This document shows positions 63,185 to 64,000 of a DNA stretch of 64,000 nucleotides, piece after piece (within the stretch, counting starts at the first letter, position 1; each line of letters opens with the position of its first letter). The notes beneath the pieces were generated by a model. That model had not been told where the DNA came from, did no database searches, and was given only the letters and a program-made list of their open reading frames with translations. The stretch is from Deltaproteobacteria bacterium (GTDB lineage: Bacteria; UBA10199; JADGCS01). The stretch spans positions 69,268 through 133,267 of the forward strand of contig JACKPK010000006.1 in NCBI GenBank assembly GCA_024233595.1, in the 5' to 3' direction. Made by a program: the position numbers and the translations under genes.

Positions 63185-64000
63185 TCACTTCGTAACGGGA
63201 AATAGCTGAATGTTCAGTTGCACCACTTTAGTGGGGTCTTCTTCCATGCCCTGCAGCTCTTGTTGAATCTCATCTCTGAATTCAATGACACGTTGTTTGA
63301 CCCAGCGCAGCTGTGCCTCCGAAAGACTCATGGTCATTGCTGAAACATCTCGCTCTTCAGCGGGAATCAAAAGACTTTGTTTAGATAACTCCAGTTGTTC
63401 TTCATGGTAACGATAAACTAAATCCGAACTGACTTCGCTTCTGGTGGTCAAATGTTCATCGCTCTGATGCCATTTGCCATTTTTTAACTCCACCATTTTG
63501 AGTTTTTCTAAAACTCGCAAAGCATCGCGTATGTCTTTTTGATCCACCTTTGGCTGCAATTTTTTAGAGATCCAACCCAAATTAGAAACAAAGCTCTTAA
63601 GCGCCACAAGCTCGCGTAAAACAGGAATGTACCATTTGCTAAAATAAGCAAAATGTTCCGCATCCACCAAACGACGCTTGCCACCCAAAACTTTTTGCAA
63701 CTGTGCTTTATGCGTTTCTTTGTCTTTTTTATTTTTTGCTTGGTTGAATAAAACAAGCTGATGAAAAAACTTTTTTTGCTGAGCCGACCAACGAAACGCT
63801 TTGGAAATTTTTTGAATGGCCTCTGTGCTCAAATTACGCTTAGCACTGATCACAAGATGCATGAAGTTACTGGCATTAAAACCAAGGTCTTCCGAAAATT
63901 TACGGTAAGAGTAACGCCCAGCGCACTTTTGTTTTTGATAATTGTACTGATCTTTTAAAAAGATACGGTAATCGCTATACGAAAAAAGATCGGGTTTCAT
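63185..64000 (-). CDS. TIGR02147/DUF4423-family regulator
   Basis: 271 residues, start ATG exactly at the window end (63998-64000). The N-terminus is the TIGR02147 signature: FSYSDYRIFLKDQYNYQKQK, then YSYRKFSEDLGFNASNFMHL (HTH-like) and KRNLSTEAIQKISKAFRWSA. The middle and C-terminal DUF4423 domain follows (AHFAYFSKWYIPVLRELVAL, VRDALRVL-like KDIRDALRVLEKLKMVEL, LVYRYHEEQLELSKQSLL, ETSAMTM-like RDVSAMTMSLSEAQLRWVKQ). The family is abundant in Fibrobacteres and Bdellovibrionota, presumed to be a transcription regulator, often near secreted-protein genes. Here the two lipoprotein genes lie downstream on the same strand. A further upstream start cannot be excluded. Confidence 0.88.
   Translation of the reverse strand: MKPDLFSYSDYRIFLKDQYNYQKQKCAGRYSYRKFSEDLGFNASNFMHLVISAKRNLSTEAIQKISKAFRWSAQQKKFFHQLVLFNQAKNKKDKETHKAQLQKVLGGKRRLVDAEHFAYFSKWYIPVLRELVALKSFVSNLGWISKKLQPKVDQKDIRDALRVLEKLKMVELKNGKWHQSDEHLTTRSEVSSDLVYRYHEEQLELSKQSLLIPAEERDVSAMTMSLSEAQLRWVKQRVIEFRDEIQQELQGMEEDPTKVVQLNIQLFPVTK

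Overview
The window is chromosomal DNA of moderate GC from a Gram-negative bacterium with an outer membrane: it has a TonB-dependent receptor, five lipoproteins with lipoboxes and the Sec translocase core. A TIGR02147-family regulator at the right edge, several orphan Ser/Asp-rich lipoproteins and the murA-prmC-prfA-secF-secD-yajC-tgt order suggest a Bdellovibrionota/Oligoflexia-like lineage of the old Deltaproteobacteria. That placement is inference; no rRNA is present. The organism makes at least part of its own arginine, lysine, histidine and branched-chain amino acids.

Layout. 1-2.1 kb: a partial AraC-type regulator at the left edge, a frameshifted monothiol glutaredoxin, a degenerate glycine-riboswitch-like element and otherwise empty sequence. 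2.1-7.6 kb: rho (minus), argH-lysA (plus, lysA broken in its 3' half) and a broken class IV aminotransferase (minus). 7.6-8.7 kb: a damaged tRNA-Ser with a duplicated tail. 8.7-13.9 kb: a PuuD-like membrane protein, a TonB receptor, a UPF0104-type flippase-like protein and an orphan membrane protein. 13.9-19.1 kb: topA-leuS, overlapping by 4 bp. 19.3-26.4 kb: a small gene behind a Fur-like box, an NtrC-type response regulator with a tiny histidine-motif partner, and envelope/lipoprotein genes. 26.4-36.8 kb: a long minus-strand housekeeping run (PIF1-like helicase, tgt, yajC, secD, secF, prfA, prmC, murA, hisD). 36.8-39.5 kb: a repeat-rich stretch in which near-identical cassettes flank a broken coiled-coil gene. 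39.5-47.4 kb: an orphan gene, sdaA, lipoproteins, a methyltransferase and a lemA-TPM-TPM cluster. 47.4-50.9 kb: an operon of three divergent paralogues of an unrecognised family, one ending in an F-box-like segment. 51.2-53.3 kb: groES-groEL. 53.4-57.0 kb: a broken AAA_14/DUF4143 ATPase, two orphan small genes and decayed DNA. 57.0-64.0 kb: a fatty-acid-hydroxylase-like membrane protein, a YjjJ/HipA-like kinase with striking direct repeats at its promoter, two paralogous lipoproteins and the TIGR02147 gene.

The most original material is the 47.4-50.9 kb paralogue operon. Its members share an N-terminal motif, a middle motif and C-terminal fragments, and the first gene ends in a stretch resembling a eukaryotic F-box. 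If that holds, it would be a secreted or host-directed protein family. The second theme is patchy damage: several segments carry dense indels (grx, lysA 3' half, aminotransferase, tRNA-Ser, LamG lipoprotein tail, AAA ATPase, 55.5-57.0 kb) beside pristine genes. Some tRNA-Ser losses fall in homopolymer runs. Local sequencing or assembly error is therefore at least as likely as real pseudogenisation, and the broken genes should be read with that in mind.
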